Origin: Lojkania enalia
Taxonomy: Eukaryota; Ascomycota; Dothideomycetes; Pleosporales
NCBI GenBank assembly: GCA_010094045.1
Contig: ML986591.1
Coordinates: forward strand, 494,254-508,184
Direction of reading: 5' to 3'
DNA length: 13,931 nt
This document shows positions 1 to 9,844 of this stretch, in pieces. The notes below the pieces were generated by a model. That model was not told the origin of the DNA. It searched no databases and worked only from the letters and a program-made list of their open reading frames with translations. The stretch's first letter is position 1, and the number at the start of each line of letters is the position of its first letter. Made by a program: the position numbers and the translations under genes.

Positions 1-90
1 CATGTACATAAATATGGCCCGCTGGCCATCTTCAATCAAGCAGTTCAGCTCCTCATCTCCCTCCCTGAGACAAGATTCGCCTCTCACCAC
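1..90. other. Un-mutated flanking DNA with normal CA/TG content
   Basis: This short stretch has about eleven CA and four TG dinucleotides in 90 bases, unlike the rest of the window (one CA and one TG in 121-420). The change is abrupt at the run of TA repeats at 91-97. No gene can be recognised in so short a piece. A perfect 6-bp inverted repeat (ATGGCC, 4-base loop, GGCCAT) lies at 14-29 and is probably chance. I infer this is single-copy host DNA or a much younger sequence abutting the old transposon block. Confidence 0.6.
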
Positions 91-1185
91 ATATATATTA
101 AAGAAGTAAGACTTTTAGAGAGAAGTACTATAGATTATTAAAACTGTTATCTATACTTAAATAAAGGTTTTAAAATATCTCTATAAACTTTATAACTAAT
201 TTACTAGAATTAGAAGGTTATATAAATATTATAGTAGTAGTTAATAAGCTTAATAAGTATAGATATCTAATACTATACGTAAGAATTAGAGCTTCTAATA
301 TTATCTAACTATTCTATTACTATATATAGGTTTACTATAGACTACTATATATTATTATATCCGACTATAGAATATAGTTTATCTCTACCTTTTATTAAGA
401 ATTTTATAAACAGCTATAAATTAATATATATATATTAACTAGCTTCTACTTAAAGATTAATAGCTAGATAGAAAATACTAATATAGTAATAGAATAAGTT
501 CTCTAAGCCTATACTAGCTATAAATAAGATAACTAGATTAAATAGCTATTAACAATATAGTTTAAAGTAAATAATATAGTATCTAAATTAATAAAAGTTT
601 CTCTATTTCTAGCCTACTTTAGCTAGTACCTTTAAATAGGTTTTAAGCTGCCTATAAAAATCTATTAACTATTAAAATAGTCTCTAATAGCTTAAAAAGC
701 TAATAAACTAGTTAATAAGATAAAGGATATTATAGAATATATTAGAGAAGAACTTACCTAGGTATAAGCGTTCTAATAAAAGTACGCTAACTATAAGTGT
801 ATACTAGCCTCTAACTACTAGATTAGTAATCTAGTCTAACTAAACGTTAGAAATATATATATATAAAGACTATTAAAAAAGTTTAACTAGAAGAATATAA
901 ACTCTTATAAGATTATTATAAAGCTATTCTTATATACTTATAGACTAAAGCTACCTAAATTAGCTAAAATATATCCTATATTCTATATATTACTATTATA
1001 GCTAGTATTTAAATTATCTAACTACTTATCTAGTTAATAAGTATATAACTCTAAACTTATTAAAATTAATAGAAAACTAAAATACCTTATCGAGTAAATA
1101 GAAGACCTCTACTATAACTAATAGAGATACTAGTATAAATATTTAGTTAAATAGACTAGCTATTATAATCTAGAATAGTATCTAG
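91..1185 (+). pseudogene. Chromovirus copy A: integrase and partial chromodomain remnant
   Basis: This is a 5'-truncated fragment of a Ty3/gypsy pol gene, aligning throughout with the reverse complement of copy C and with copy D. It opens just downstream of the integrase zinc-binding region (a KTFREKYY-like stretch). The catalytic triad is spaced as in copy C: position 1 at 186-188 now reads AAC (Asn instead of Asp), position 2 at 363-365 is GAC, and Glu is at 471-473, giving x58 and x35 spacing. The integrase C-terminal domain and the start of a chromodomain (E-Y-L-style motif near 1080) follow. The frame is broken only by stops. The fragment ends inside the chromodomain, where the LTR of copy B begins. 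The 5' junction lies in a TA-rich microhomology at 91-97. No function remains. Confidence 0.85.
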
Positions 1186-1489
1186 TATTATAAACGCTTA
1201 TATATAGTTAGTTAATTATACTTTAGATAGTTAACTCTATTACTATATACTATATATAAATATTAAAATATTATATAAAGAATAGAAATATCTATATTAT
1301 ATAGGTTTTTTATAGAAGCTAGGTCTATACTACTATACGGGCTAGCTAGATTAGTAAAACCTTCCTCTATTATAGTTAAGATAAGTCGGTTATATTCTAG
1401 CTAATAGCTAATAGCTGTTACTAGTAGCTGGTTTAAATATTATAGTAAAGGTAGTATAGGTATAGAGGTATTATAGTATTATTATAATA
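1186..1489 (-). repeat. 3' LTR of chromovirus copy B
   Basis: This 304-bp sequence aligns end to end with the two LTRs of copy C at 4028-4330 and 9542-9844. Its ends read TATTATAA and TTATAATA, where the best preserved ends are TGTCACGG and CCGTGACA; each difference is C-to-T or G-to-A. It lies in the same orientation as the LTRs of copy C, whose genes run on the minus strand, so it belongs with the minus-strand fragment 1490-3131 and is its 3' LTR. It directly abuts copy A, and the likely target duplication on that side is TCTAG at 1181-1185. The partner 5' LTR of copy B is not in the window. Confidence 0.85.
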
Positions 1490-1492
1490 GTA

Positions 1493-1502
1493 CTCCCCTT
1501 TT
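1493..1502 (-). promoter_or_regulatory. Polypurine tract of copy B
   Basis: A run of ten pyrimidines on the plus strand (purines on the minus strand) lies three bases inside the 3' LTR of copy B. This is where LTR retrotransposons prime plus-strand DNA synthesis, and it matches a similar tract in copy C at 4334-4343. It confirms the minus orientation of this copy. Confidence 0.6.
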
Positions 1503-1627
1503 AATTATAAGCTTCTATAAATTAGGTCTTTATATTATATTTAGATTATTTATAATTAAATAGTAGTTATTAATACTAGTATTAGTTAAAATTATAAGTA
1601 TATTAGTATAATTAGTTATTATTATAT

Positions 1628-1792
1628 AATAGTACTATACTAGGAATTAAATTAGGTTGTAGATATATTAGCGCGACTAGTAGTTAATAGTAGTACTATA
1701 TTAGAGGTTAGGTTGGTTCGGTTTATATAGTAGTACTATACTAGAGATTAGGTCGGTTTATATAATAGTACTATACTAGAGATTAGTAGTAG
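1628..1792. repeat. Tandem repeat expanded in copy B 3' region
   Basis: Four related units carrying the core TAGTACTATA-YTAGAG-ATTAGG-TCGGTTTAT occur here: 1628-1659 (diverged), 1687-1726, 1727-1761 and 1762-1792. The middle two are almost contiguous and the last is shortened. They lie between the chromodomain and the polypurine tract. The equivalent part of copy C (about 4405-4455) has only one or two units, so copy B is roughly 270 bp longer here. Expansion within this copy or a different subfamily would both explain it. Confidence 0.6.
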
Positions 1793-3131
1793 TATTATTA
1801 CTAGTATTATATTAGTATAGTATTATTATAAGCGTTTAGAAATATACTTAGATTAGACTTTAATACCTAATTAAAGATCTAAATATAATATTATATTTAG
1901 GTTTTATTTATTTAAATTTCTAGTATAGTAATCTTTTATAGTAGTTGTTTTAGGAAAGTTACTAGCTAGATACTATTATAGGTTGTAATAGCTAGTCTAT
2001 TTAACTAGGTATTTATACTAGCGTCTCTATTAGTTATAGTAGAAGTCTTCTATTTACTTAATAAGGTATTCTAGTTTTCTATTAATCTTAATAGGTTTAG
2101 GGTTATATACTTATTAACTAGATAAATAGTTAGATAATTTAGGTACTAGCTATAATAGTAATATATAGAATATAGGATATATTTTAGCTAATTTAAGTAG
2201 CTTTAGTCTATAAGCATATAAAAATACTTTTATAATAACTTTATAAAGGCCTATATTCTTCTAGTTAAATTTATTTAATAGTTTTTATATATATATATTT
2301 CTAGTATCTAACTAGACTAGATTACTAATCTAGTAGTCGGGGGCTAATACGCGCTTATAGTTAGTATACTTTTATTAGAACAGTTATATCTAGGAAAGTT
2401 CTTCTCTAATATACTCTATAATATCCTTTATCTTATTAACTAGTCTATTAGCTTTCTAAACTATTAGAGACTATTTTAGTAGTTAATAGATCCCTATAGA
2501 TAGTTTAAAATCTATTTAAAAGTACTAGTTAAAGTAGGCTAAAAATAGGGAAACTTTTATTAATTTAGATACTATATTATTCGCTTTAAACTATATTATT
2601 AGTAGCTATTTAACCTAGTTATCTTATTTATAACTAGTATAGGCTTAGAGAAATTATTCTATTACTATATTAGTATTTTCTATCTAACTATTAGTTTTTA
2701 AATAGAAGCTAGTTAATATATATATATTAATTTATAACTGTCTATAAAGCTCTTAATAGAAGGTAGAAATAAACTATATTTTATAGTTAGATATAATAGT
2801 ATATAGTAGTTTATAGTAAACCTATATATAGTAATAGAATAGTTAGATAATATTAGAAGCTTTAATTCTTATATATAGTATTAGATATCTATACTTATTA
2901 AGCCTATTAACTACTATTATAATATTTATATAACCCTCTAATTCTAGTAGATTAATTATAAAGTTTATAAAAATATCTTAAAACTTTTATTTAGGTATAA
3001 ATAACGGTTTTAGTAATCTATAGTACTTCTCTCTAGAAGTTTTACTTCTTTAGTATATATAATAACAGTCTATATATTATTATACTAAGTTAAATATCTT
3101 TAACTAATAGTATTTATACTAATATATCTTA

Positions 3132-3171
3132 TAAGCGAGCAGTCTATATAAGCGAGTAGTCTACCCTATTA
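3132..3171. repeat. Left terminal inverted repeat of Fot1-like element
   Basis: These 40 bases match the reverse complement of 10748-10787 at 34 positions; all six differences are transitions. The repeat contains two tandem copies of a 17-bp unit, ATAAGCGAGYAGTCTAT, the first starting one base outside the boundary chosen here. Such doubled motifs in transposon ends are usually transposase binding sites, which is an inference here. Confidence 0.8.
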
Positions 3172-3259
3172 CTAAAACGCGACACCTAAGCTTTTAATAA
3201 TAATATAATAACGAAATAATAAGAATATAGCTTAAAACGAAAATTAAGTAAACTTAGTT

Positions 3260-4027
3260 CTTTTAGCTACTAAAAGAGGCTAAATAAATAGTAAAAGATA
3301 TACTACTTTAATATTTAATATAATTCGAACAACCGTATATTAATAATATACCGGAATCCGCTTATAGTATAATTATAAGCCTAACTCGAAGAGACTAATA
3401 AAACCTAAAGAGAAGGTTATTATCTAATATATACTTAACCTAGATTTACGAGGATTTACGCCTACTTTAGCCGCTATATAAAATATAGCTAATAGTTTAC
3501 TTACTAAGTATAGTATAGGCTAGATTAGTATATATTAGCCTAGGAACTTTATTAGACGTATTCCTAAGCTTAAGATACGCCTAAATTAGTTTTATAATCG
3601 CTAGAGAGCTTTATATAAAGATTTTAAAGTAATTAAAGGCTGGTTTAAGCTTATATAGCATACTAAGAAGAAGTATAGTATTATAGATAAGGATATATAC
3701 AACTTCGACGAATCTAGCTTTTAAATAGGTATTATCTTATTACAACTAGTTATTATAGGTATAGAGAGATATAATTAACTAAAAGTAATTTAATTAGATA
3801 ATTGTAAATAGATTTTAGTAATTTAGAGGATTAATACTACTAGTTAAGTACTCCTACCTTTTATTATTATTACTAGCTACTACTATCTCTCTACCTGGTA
3901 TAAAGGCGATAATATACCTAAGAACTAAACTATTGCAGTTAGTAAGAACAGCTAGATAATAAATAAACTTGATATTAAGTAGTTAAAGTACTTTTATAGA
4001 TATATAAAGGATTGTATAATAGGCGTG
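3260..4027 (+). pseudogene. Fot1/pogo-like transposase, N-terminal part
   Basis: This is the first part of a DDE transposase that would cut and paste the element through its inverted ends. One frame can be followed from about 3260. A helix-turn-helix DNA-binding region includes LDLRGFTPTLAAI near 3440-3475, followed by NFIRRIPKLK near 3550-3580. The first catalytic Asp lies in DIYNFDESSF (GAC at 3707-3709). The rest of the core runs to the YIKDCIIGV-like end at 4027, where copy C is inserted. Stops occur throughout, most explicable as CAA, CAG or TGG changed by C-to-T or G-to-A. The start codon cannot be fixed. The second part resumes in the same frame at 9850: from the first Asp to the second catalytic position is 113 codons after removing 5822 inserted bases. 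Confidence 0.85.
4023..4027. repeat. Target site duplication, left of copy C
   Basis: GCGTG here pairs with GCGCG at 9845-9849, four of five bases, with the one difference a transition. Five-base duplications are normal for Ty3/gypsy integration. Reading the transposase through one copy restores its frame, which supports this boundary. Confidence 0.7.
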
Positions 4028-4330
4028 TGTCACGGACGCTTACGCGCAGTTGGTTAATCGCACTTTAGGCAGTTAACTCTATTACTATATACTATATATG
4101 AATATTAAAACGTTACGTAAAGAACAGAGATATCTATATTATATAGGTTTTTATAGGGGCTAGGTTTGTGCTGCTGCACGGGCTAGCTAGGTTAGTAAAA
4201 CCTTCCTCTATTATAGTTAAGACAAGTCGGTTATATTCTAGCTAGCAGCTGATAGCTGTTGCTAGCAGCTGGTTCGGGTATTATAGTAAGAGTGGTATAG
4301 GTACAGAGGTATCGCGGTATTACCGTAATA
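4028..4330 (-). repeat. 3' LTR of copy C
   Basis: This 303-bp LTR begins TGTCACGG and ends CCGTAATA, where the partner ends CCGTGACA. Hand alignment with 9542-9844 shows no indels and about 35 differences, all transitions (roughly 88% identity). The intact termini are 8-bp perfect inverted repeats. A polypurine tract adjoins its right end, which marks it as the 3' LTR of the minus-strand element. Confidence 0.93.
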
Positions 4331-4333
4331 GTA

Positions 4334-4343
4334 CCCTTCTCTT
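4334..4343 (-). promoter_or_regulatory. Polypurine tract of copy C
   Basis: The minus strand reads AAGAGAAGGG three bases before the 3' LTR. This is the expected primer site for plus-strand DNA synthesis in LTR retrotransposons. Confidence 0.7.
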
Positions 4344-4473
4344 AGTTATAAGCTCTTGCGAGTCAGGTCTTTATATTATATTTAGGTTATTTATAATTAA
4401 GTAGCAGTTATTATACTAGGGATTAGATTGGTTCGGTTCTTATAGTAGTATTAGATTAGACCCTAGCGCTTAA
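4344..4473. other. Noncoding 3' region of copy C
   Basis: Between the likely pol stop and the polypurine tract there is about 130 bp with no recognisable coding signal. It holds one or two units of the sequence that is tandemly expanded in copy B (1628-1792). Confidence 0.5.
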
Positions 4474-7400
4474 TTAAGAATCTAGACGTAATATTATATT
4501 CGGGTCTTATTTATTTAGGTTTCTAGCGTAGTAATCTTCTGCGGCAGTTGTCTTAGTAAAGTTACTAGCCGGGTACTATTCTAGGTCGTGATAGCTAGTC
4601 TACTTAACTAGGTATTCATGCCGGCGTCTCTGTTAGTTGTAGCGGAGGTCTTCTATTCGCTCGACGAGGTATTCCGGTTCTCTATTAATCTTAATAGGTT
4701 CAGGGTTGTATACTTATTAACTAGATAAGTAGTTAGACAATTTAGGTGCTAGCTATAATAGCGATATATAGAATATAGGATGTATTTTAGCCAATTTAGG
4801 TAGCTTTAGTCTATAAGCGTGCGAGGACACCTTCGCGATAACCTTATAAGAGCCTATATTCTTCTAGTTAAGCTTTTTCGACGGTCTTCGTATGCGTATA
4901 TTCCTAGCGTCTAGCTAGACTAGATTACTAATCTAGTAGTTAGGGGCTGGTATGCGCTTGCGGTTAGCATACTCTTATTAGAGTGCTTATACCTAGGTGA
5001 GTTCTTCTCTAATATACTCTATAATATCCTTTATCTTATTAACTAGTCTATTAGCTTTCTAGACTATTAGGGACTGTTTTAGTAGTTAATAGATCCCTAT
5101 AGGCGGCTCGAAGCCTATTTAAGGGTGCTGGCCAAAGCAGGCTAGAAATAGGGAGACTTTTATTAATTCGGATACTGTATTGTTTGCTTTAAACTATACT
5201 ATTAGTAGCTATTCAACCCAGTTATCTTATTTATAGCTAGTATAGGCTTAGAGAACTTGTTCTATTACTACGTTAGCGTTTTCTGTCTAGCTATTAGTCT
5301 CTAGATAAAAGCTAGTTAATATATATATGTTAATTTATAGCTGTCTATAAAGCTCTTAGTAGAAGGTAGAAATAAACTATATCCTACAGTCGGACGTAAT
5401 AGTATATAGTAGTCTATAGTAAACCTATATATAGCGACGGAATAGTTGGATAATATTAGGAGCTTCGATTCTTGCGTATAGTATTAGGTATCTATACTTA
5501 CTAAGCCTATTAACTACTACTATAATATTCGTACAACCTTCTAATTCTAGTAGGTTAGTTATAAAGTCTATAGAGATGTCTTAAAACCTTTGTTTAGGTA
5601 TAGGCAACGGTTTTAGTAATCTATAGTACTTCTCTCTAGAAGTCTTACTTCTTCGGTATATATAATAACAGTCTATATATCGTTATACCGAGTTAAATAT
5701 CTTTAACTAATAGTACTTGCGCTAGAGTAGTTCTAAGGTCTTTCCTCGACTAGGGTATCCGCCGGATAGTAAGTTATAGACAGCTTATAGCAGCTTAAGC
5801 TTTAGCTTATTATAGTCTAGTACTATAAGTTAATTTTAGTAGTATAGTCGGTTGTTGTACTCTTTACAGTTAGCTAGAGTTAGAAGCTTAGATTGATAGG
5901 CTTCTTTTCTTAGTAGCTTTAAAGTATCTTAAATTAGGTTATCGTTCAGGTATTCCTCGTCGATAATCTCTATAATCAGTTAGCCTACTTCTATCTATCA
6001 GAATAGTTTAGGACGAAGTAATATCTGTTAATAACTTCTACAGGCCTCTTTTTATATAGGCTTATTCTATAACCTTTAAGTTAAAGTATTAGGCTTCTCT
6101 CTAAGTTTTCTAGGTCGGTATGTAATACTGAAGTTAAACCTTAATAGATATTTTAACTATTAGGTCTATTAGTAACTTAGCTACTTTGTTATTATAAAGT
6201 ACTACAGGTTCTTATAATCGCTTAGTACTTCTATAAAAAATGCTGCGCCTTCTAATTCGGGCCTCTATTACTTAAAATATTAGATAATCGCGAGTAGTTC
6301 CTTATTATATATCTTATAGTTGCCTTTAGTAGGGTTTATATGCTTAGAGAAGTAGGTAATAGGTTTTAGTTTACCGTCAGCACCTCTCTAGGACAGTACG
6401 CCGGCTGTTATAAAGTCGGACGCGTCGGCTTCTACTACTATTAACAGCTTAGGGTTAAAGTGTTGGAGAATTAATATAAAGATAAAGGCATCCTTTAGGT
6501 AGTCGAAGGAATATTAACAGCTATTATTCCAGTCGAATTAAGTGTTCTTCTTAGTTAGGGCTACTAAGGAGGAGACTTTCTATAAGAAGTTGCTAATAAA
6601 TTGTTGGTAGAAGTTCGCGAAGCCTATAAAGGCTTAAATATCTTTTATATTCTTAGGGTATTCCTAGTTAACAATTGTTTCTACCTTTTTTAGGTCTATA
6701 CAGATCCCTTCTATAGTAATTATATACCCTAGGTAGGTTACTTCTAACTAGTAGAACTTATACTTGTCTATATTAAGCTATAGACTATTTGCTCTTAAGG
6801 CTTTAAGGACTAGCTAAATATGCTGCTTATAATCCTTTAGATTCTTACTAAATATTAGGATATTATTAATATAGGTAGTATAGAATATATTAAAGTATAG
6901 TCTTAGTATATTATTTATAAAGTGCTAGAACGTGCTTAGAGTATTAACTAGACTAAAGGGTATTACTAGATATTTAAACAGCCTGTAGCGTATATAAAAG
7001 GTAGTCTTCTATTCGTCTTCCTTAGCAATCCTTAGCTTATTAAACGCGGTAATAATATCGAGTTTTATATAGTACTTAGCCTTACTAAGTTAGGTTAACG
7101 TTTCTTAGATTAGTAGAATCAGGTATCAGTTCTTGATGGTAATAGTATTTAGGGCTCTATAGTCTACGCAGAATTAGAGGTTACCTCTAGGTTTCTTTAT
7201 AAAGATTATAGGTATAGCTACTAGTAATAAGCTTGCTCTAATAAATCCCTTAGATAAGTTCTCGTTAAGATACTTCCTTAGTACCTTTAACTCGTTCTAG
7301 GATATCCTGTAGAGTAGACCGAAGCTAGCTTATTTACTATTCTCTAGTTTAATCTTATAATTGTACGATTATTATTTAGGCAGCTTATCTACATCCTTAT

Positions 7401-8290
7401 ATAAGAAGATAGATAATAGGTTGTAGTATTCTTTAGGCACTTTAGTAATAGGGTTAGTATATACCTTTAGGGCTAGAGCCTTATTAATATCAGCTATTAA
7501 CACAGCGAAGATTTTATAGTTAAGTTGCTAAGAGAATTAGACTAGTAGTATAGCGCCTATATAGTATATATCTAGCTATAGTACGGACTTTAGGTATTTA
7601 GGCTTAGATAGGTTCTCTTAGTTATAATCTTTATCTAAGGTTAGGTCGGTTTTAGTTTTAGGTTCTTTTAACTAGTATAGTATCTTAGGCTACTAGTAAT
7701 TATATTAGGTATAGTTTAATAGGCGGAGCTTTAAGCAGCGCTGCCTGGGCTTTAGGCTATATAAGGGTTATAAATTAGTTGCTCTAGAATCTCCTTTTAT
7801 ATTAGGTTTAGGTAGTTTATAGTCTTTAATAACCGTTTAAGCAGCCTATTAGCAGATAGTAATACTAGTAGATTATAAGTATCGAGTCAGGTATCGGTTA
7901 GTAGTAAAGACTAGCTATTTATTCTCGTAGTCTAGGTTTATATAATATTTATATATCTATAACTATCCTAGAATTAACTAGTATTTTCCTAGTATAGTTA
8001 TATAGAAATATACTGTCTCTAAATAGTTTAGGTATCGGAGGGTTAGAGTAACTAAGTAGGAGATAGTCCCCCTATAGAGGACTTCTCTATTAAAGCCGGT
8101 TAGATATAAGTTATATAGGAGTTATATCTTTTAGAGTTTTAGGGTATATATAAGGTCTCTATAGATATAGTTATAACTAGTAGCCCCAGTATTAATAAGA
8201 ACATTAATATCTTACTAGACTAGGTCTTAACGGATCGAGAAAGAAGCTAGAATCTGGTAGTCCTATAACTATTTCTATGGGGGCTGGTTC
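4474..8290 (-). pseudogene. pol: Pol polyprotein of copy C (PR-RT-RH-IN-chromodomain), inactivated
   Basis: Read on the minus strand, the protease motif LINTGATS is at 8182-8193, with the catalytic Asp changed to Asn (family motif D-T-G). RT runs from about 7450: motif A reads ITAFNKL with Asn at 7039-7041, and the YxDD box reads YINN at 6862-6873, so all catalytic Asp codons of RT are altered. RNase H begins near 6440 with EADASDF (Asp at 6424-6426 intact) and YNKELLAI near 6290. Integrase keeps its full triad: Asp 5566-5568, Asp 5389-5391 and Glu 5281-5283, a D-x58-D-x35-E spacing. A chromodomain (EYLVERIED at about 4650-4674, then TTAAEDYY) closes the protein; chromodomains bind methylated histone tails and guide integration to heterochromatin. 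In-frame stops at 4507-4509 or 4474-4476 are candidates for the original end. The frame is -1 relative to gag, and the exact 5' boundary is unresolved. Confidence 0.9.
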
Positions 8291-9512
8291 TATAAGTATA
8301 TAGAGATTCGGTATAGGCGTAGTCCCGAGAGGCAACTTACTTCTAGAATAGACCTTTTAGCAACGTTCTAGTCAGCGAGACTAACTGCGTTTAGGAGTAA
8401 GAGTAACAGTTTTATCTATAGGATAACGAGTATATTAAGAATTGGTTGGAGGATCGGTCGGAGGATCGAGAGTAGGATCTACTAGGTATAGTAGGGCTCT
8501 GAGACCCTTAACGGATTAATAGTAGAGGGGCGCTGCATTCTAGTAAAATATGTCCCTTACTACTATACTTATAACAGCGTCCTTTACAGCGGCGCCTTTT
8601 TTATTCATTGGAGCCTACAGGCGTATAGCTAGAAGTATCGAGTTTTATAGCGTTCGGGTCCTTCTAGTAAGTAGTATAATACTTCGGTTGTTTGCGGTGG
8701 TTGCCGGACAGGTAATATAGGTTAGTATTATACAGGGAAATTAGGTTAGCGTAGTCGTTTAGGGTGCCAGGTATTATAACACCTATTATAGCACAGCGGA
8801 GCTTATTAGAGAGAGAACGTCGGAGATATACGATTTATCCGGTCTCGTTCAGTTTAGTGTCTGCAATCAGGCGTTAGAATTTAGTAAAGTAAGTAGGGAA
8901 CCTGCTTTAGCCTTGCTTTAAAGTCTCTAGCTTACTCTATACTATAGTCTCCTTATTCCGGTCGCTATAGGTAGATTCTAAAAAGGCGACCAAGCTGTCT
9001 ATAGAGTTAATACCCTTATCTATTAATAGGTTAACTAATATTGCTGGGTCTTATTCTAGGCGAGAATAGGTATATAGAAGGTAGGTACGTTCAGTTAGGT
9101 ATCGGTCAGTGTTTCCTTCTAGTTTATAGCGGAGCTTCCTAACAAAGTATAAAAGCTCTAAACATTTACTAGAGAATATTAGAAGGTCGGGTAAGCGGTC
9201 GGAACGGAAATACGGGTTATACGTAGTCTTAGGCGGATTAGGGGTCAACGTAAGTATCTGTTCAGAAGCTAGGGTTGTAGGCTAAGTCGGGCTAAAGGTG
9301 GGTGATAGTTCTATTACTGTTGATATGCTAGTAGCTGGTAGAGGGGTAGCCGTTTAGCGGCTACTAAATTCCCTTCGTATCGCTTTAAGGTCTGACTTAT
9401 AGCGGTTCTCCTAGGTTACTAAGGCCTCTGCTAGCATCTCGTTCTTCTACTATAAAAAGTCCAGCTTACTCTAGATCTCTTTAAGCATGCTAACAAGCGC
9501 ATTCTTATCTAT
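8291..9512 (-). pseudogene. gag: Gag of copy C, inactivated
   Basis: This is the structural protein that would form the retrotransposon particle. The likely start codon is at 9510-9512, now ATA where ATG is expected, followed by DKNALVSMLKEI; only about 29 bp separate it from the 5' LTR. A stop-free stretch at 9051-9248 encodes a capsid-like segment (FRSDRLPDLLIF...NTDRYLTERTYLLYTYSRLE) typical of the N-terminal half of fungal gypsy Gag; it is a surviving window, not a separate gene. Near the C-terminus a zinc knuckle at 8535-8576 reads C-Y-K-Y-x4-H-x4-C, with the second Cys changed to Tyr (TGT to TAT). The start, capsid and knuckle share one frame. The C-terminal end is uncertain, because stops are common beyond 8530. 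Confidence 0.8.
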
Positions 9513-9541
9513 AGCGTATAATAGTAGATAATATAATATAA
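9513..9541 (-). other. 5' leader and expected primer-binding site of copy C
   Basis: The tRNA primer-binding site of an LTR element lies just inside the 5' LTR, here reading leftward from 9541. The minus strand there is TTATATTATATTATCTAC, so eroded to T and A that no tRNA match can be named. Confidence 0.35.
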
Positions 9542-9844
9542 TATCACGGACGTTTACGCGCAGTTAGTTAATCGTACTTTAGGTAGTCAACTCTATTACT
9601 ACGTACTATGTGTGAATATTAAAACGTTACGTAAAGAACAGAGATATCTACATTATATAGGTTTTTATAGGAGCTAGGTCTGTGCTGCTGTACGGGCTAG
9701 CCGGGTCGGCGAAACCTTCCTCTATCGTAGTTAAGACAAGTCGGTTATATTCTAGCTAGCAGCTGATAGCTGTCGCTGGCAGCTGGTTCGGGTATTATAG
9801 TAAGGGTAGTATAGGTGTAGAGGTGTTATAGTATTACCGTGACA
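9542..9844 (-). repeat. 5' LTR of copy C
   Basis: The partner of 4028-4330, of identical length. It begins TATCACGG (one G-to-A from TGTCACGG) and ends with the intact CCGTGACA. As the 5' LTR of a minus-strand element it would have carried the promoter; no core promoter element can be assigned in the mutated sequence. Confidence 0.93.

Larger units (their letters stand above)
1490..3131 (-). pseudogene. Chromovirus copy B: integrase, chromodomain and 3' region remnant
   Basis: Read on the minus strand, this is the 3' end of a Ty3/gypsy pol gene, from the integrase zinc-binding region through the catalytic core and C-terminal domain to a chromodomain (about 1900-2100), then a noncoding 3' region. 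It aligns with copy C from about 4331 to 5730. The integrase triad positions are 2963-2965 and 2786-2788, both now AAC (Asn for Asp), and 2678-2680, still GAA (Glu), with x58 and x35 spacing. Two of three catalytic residues are therefore lost, besides many stops. The 5' side is cut at a TA by the Fot1-like element at 3132. The remaining pol, gag and 5' LTR do not resume on the other side of that element. Confidence 0.85.
4028..9844 (-). mobile_element. Full-length Ty3/gypsy chromovirus, copy C
   Basis: This 5817-bp LTR retrotransposon has direct 303-bp LTRs, a 5-bp target duplication and the minus-strand order gag, protease, reverse transcriptase, RNase H, integrase, chromodomain. The integrase lying after RNase H puts it in Ty3/gypsy, and the C-terminal chromodomain puts it with the chromoviruses, which are common in fungi. 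Protease, RT, RNase H, integrase and chromodomain landmarks all fall in one frame (first bases at 8193, 6873, 6426, 5568 and 4674), so it carries no net frameshift over about 3.5 kb. It is disabled by stops and by loss of RT and protease catalytic Asp residues. It is the youngest dated insertion here, since it lies inside the Fot1-like element, and it keeps more CG than A, B or D. Confidence 0.92.

Noticed and set aside
14..29. Perfect inverted repeat ATGGCC/GGCCAT as a terminator or operator
   Set aside because: Six base pairs, no T-run and no gene nearby; such pairs are expected by chance.
1186..1489. 3' LTR belonging to copy A
   Set aside because: Its orientation matches elements read on the minus strand, and the polypurine tract lies on its right side, so it belongs to copy B. 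Copy A stops mid-chromodomain instead of running to its own 3' end.
1627..1795. CRISPR array
   Set aside because: The units are near-contiguous, of unequal length and without unique spacers, inside a eukaryotic retrotransposon.
91..4020. Centromere or replication origin, given the AT content
   Set aside because: The TA richness is fully explained by mutated transposons whose protein frames can still be read; no independent centromere or origin signal was seen.
9051..9248. A 65-codon open frame on the minus strand
   Set aside because: It starts at a TTG, lies in the Gag frame of copy C and has capsid-like sequence; it is a stop-free window in a dead gene, not an independent small protein.
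9513..9541. Specific tRNA primer-binding site
   Set aside because: The sequence is reduced almost to T and A, so many tRNAs would fit equally badly.
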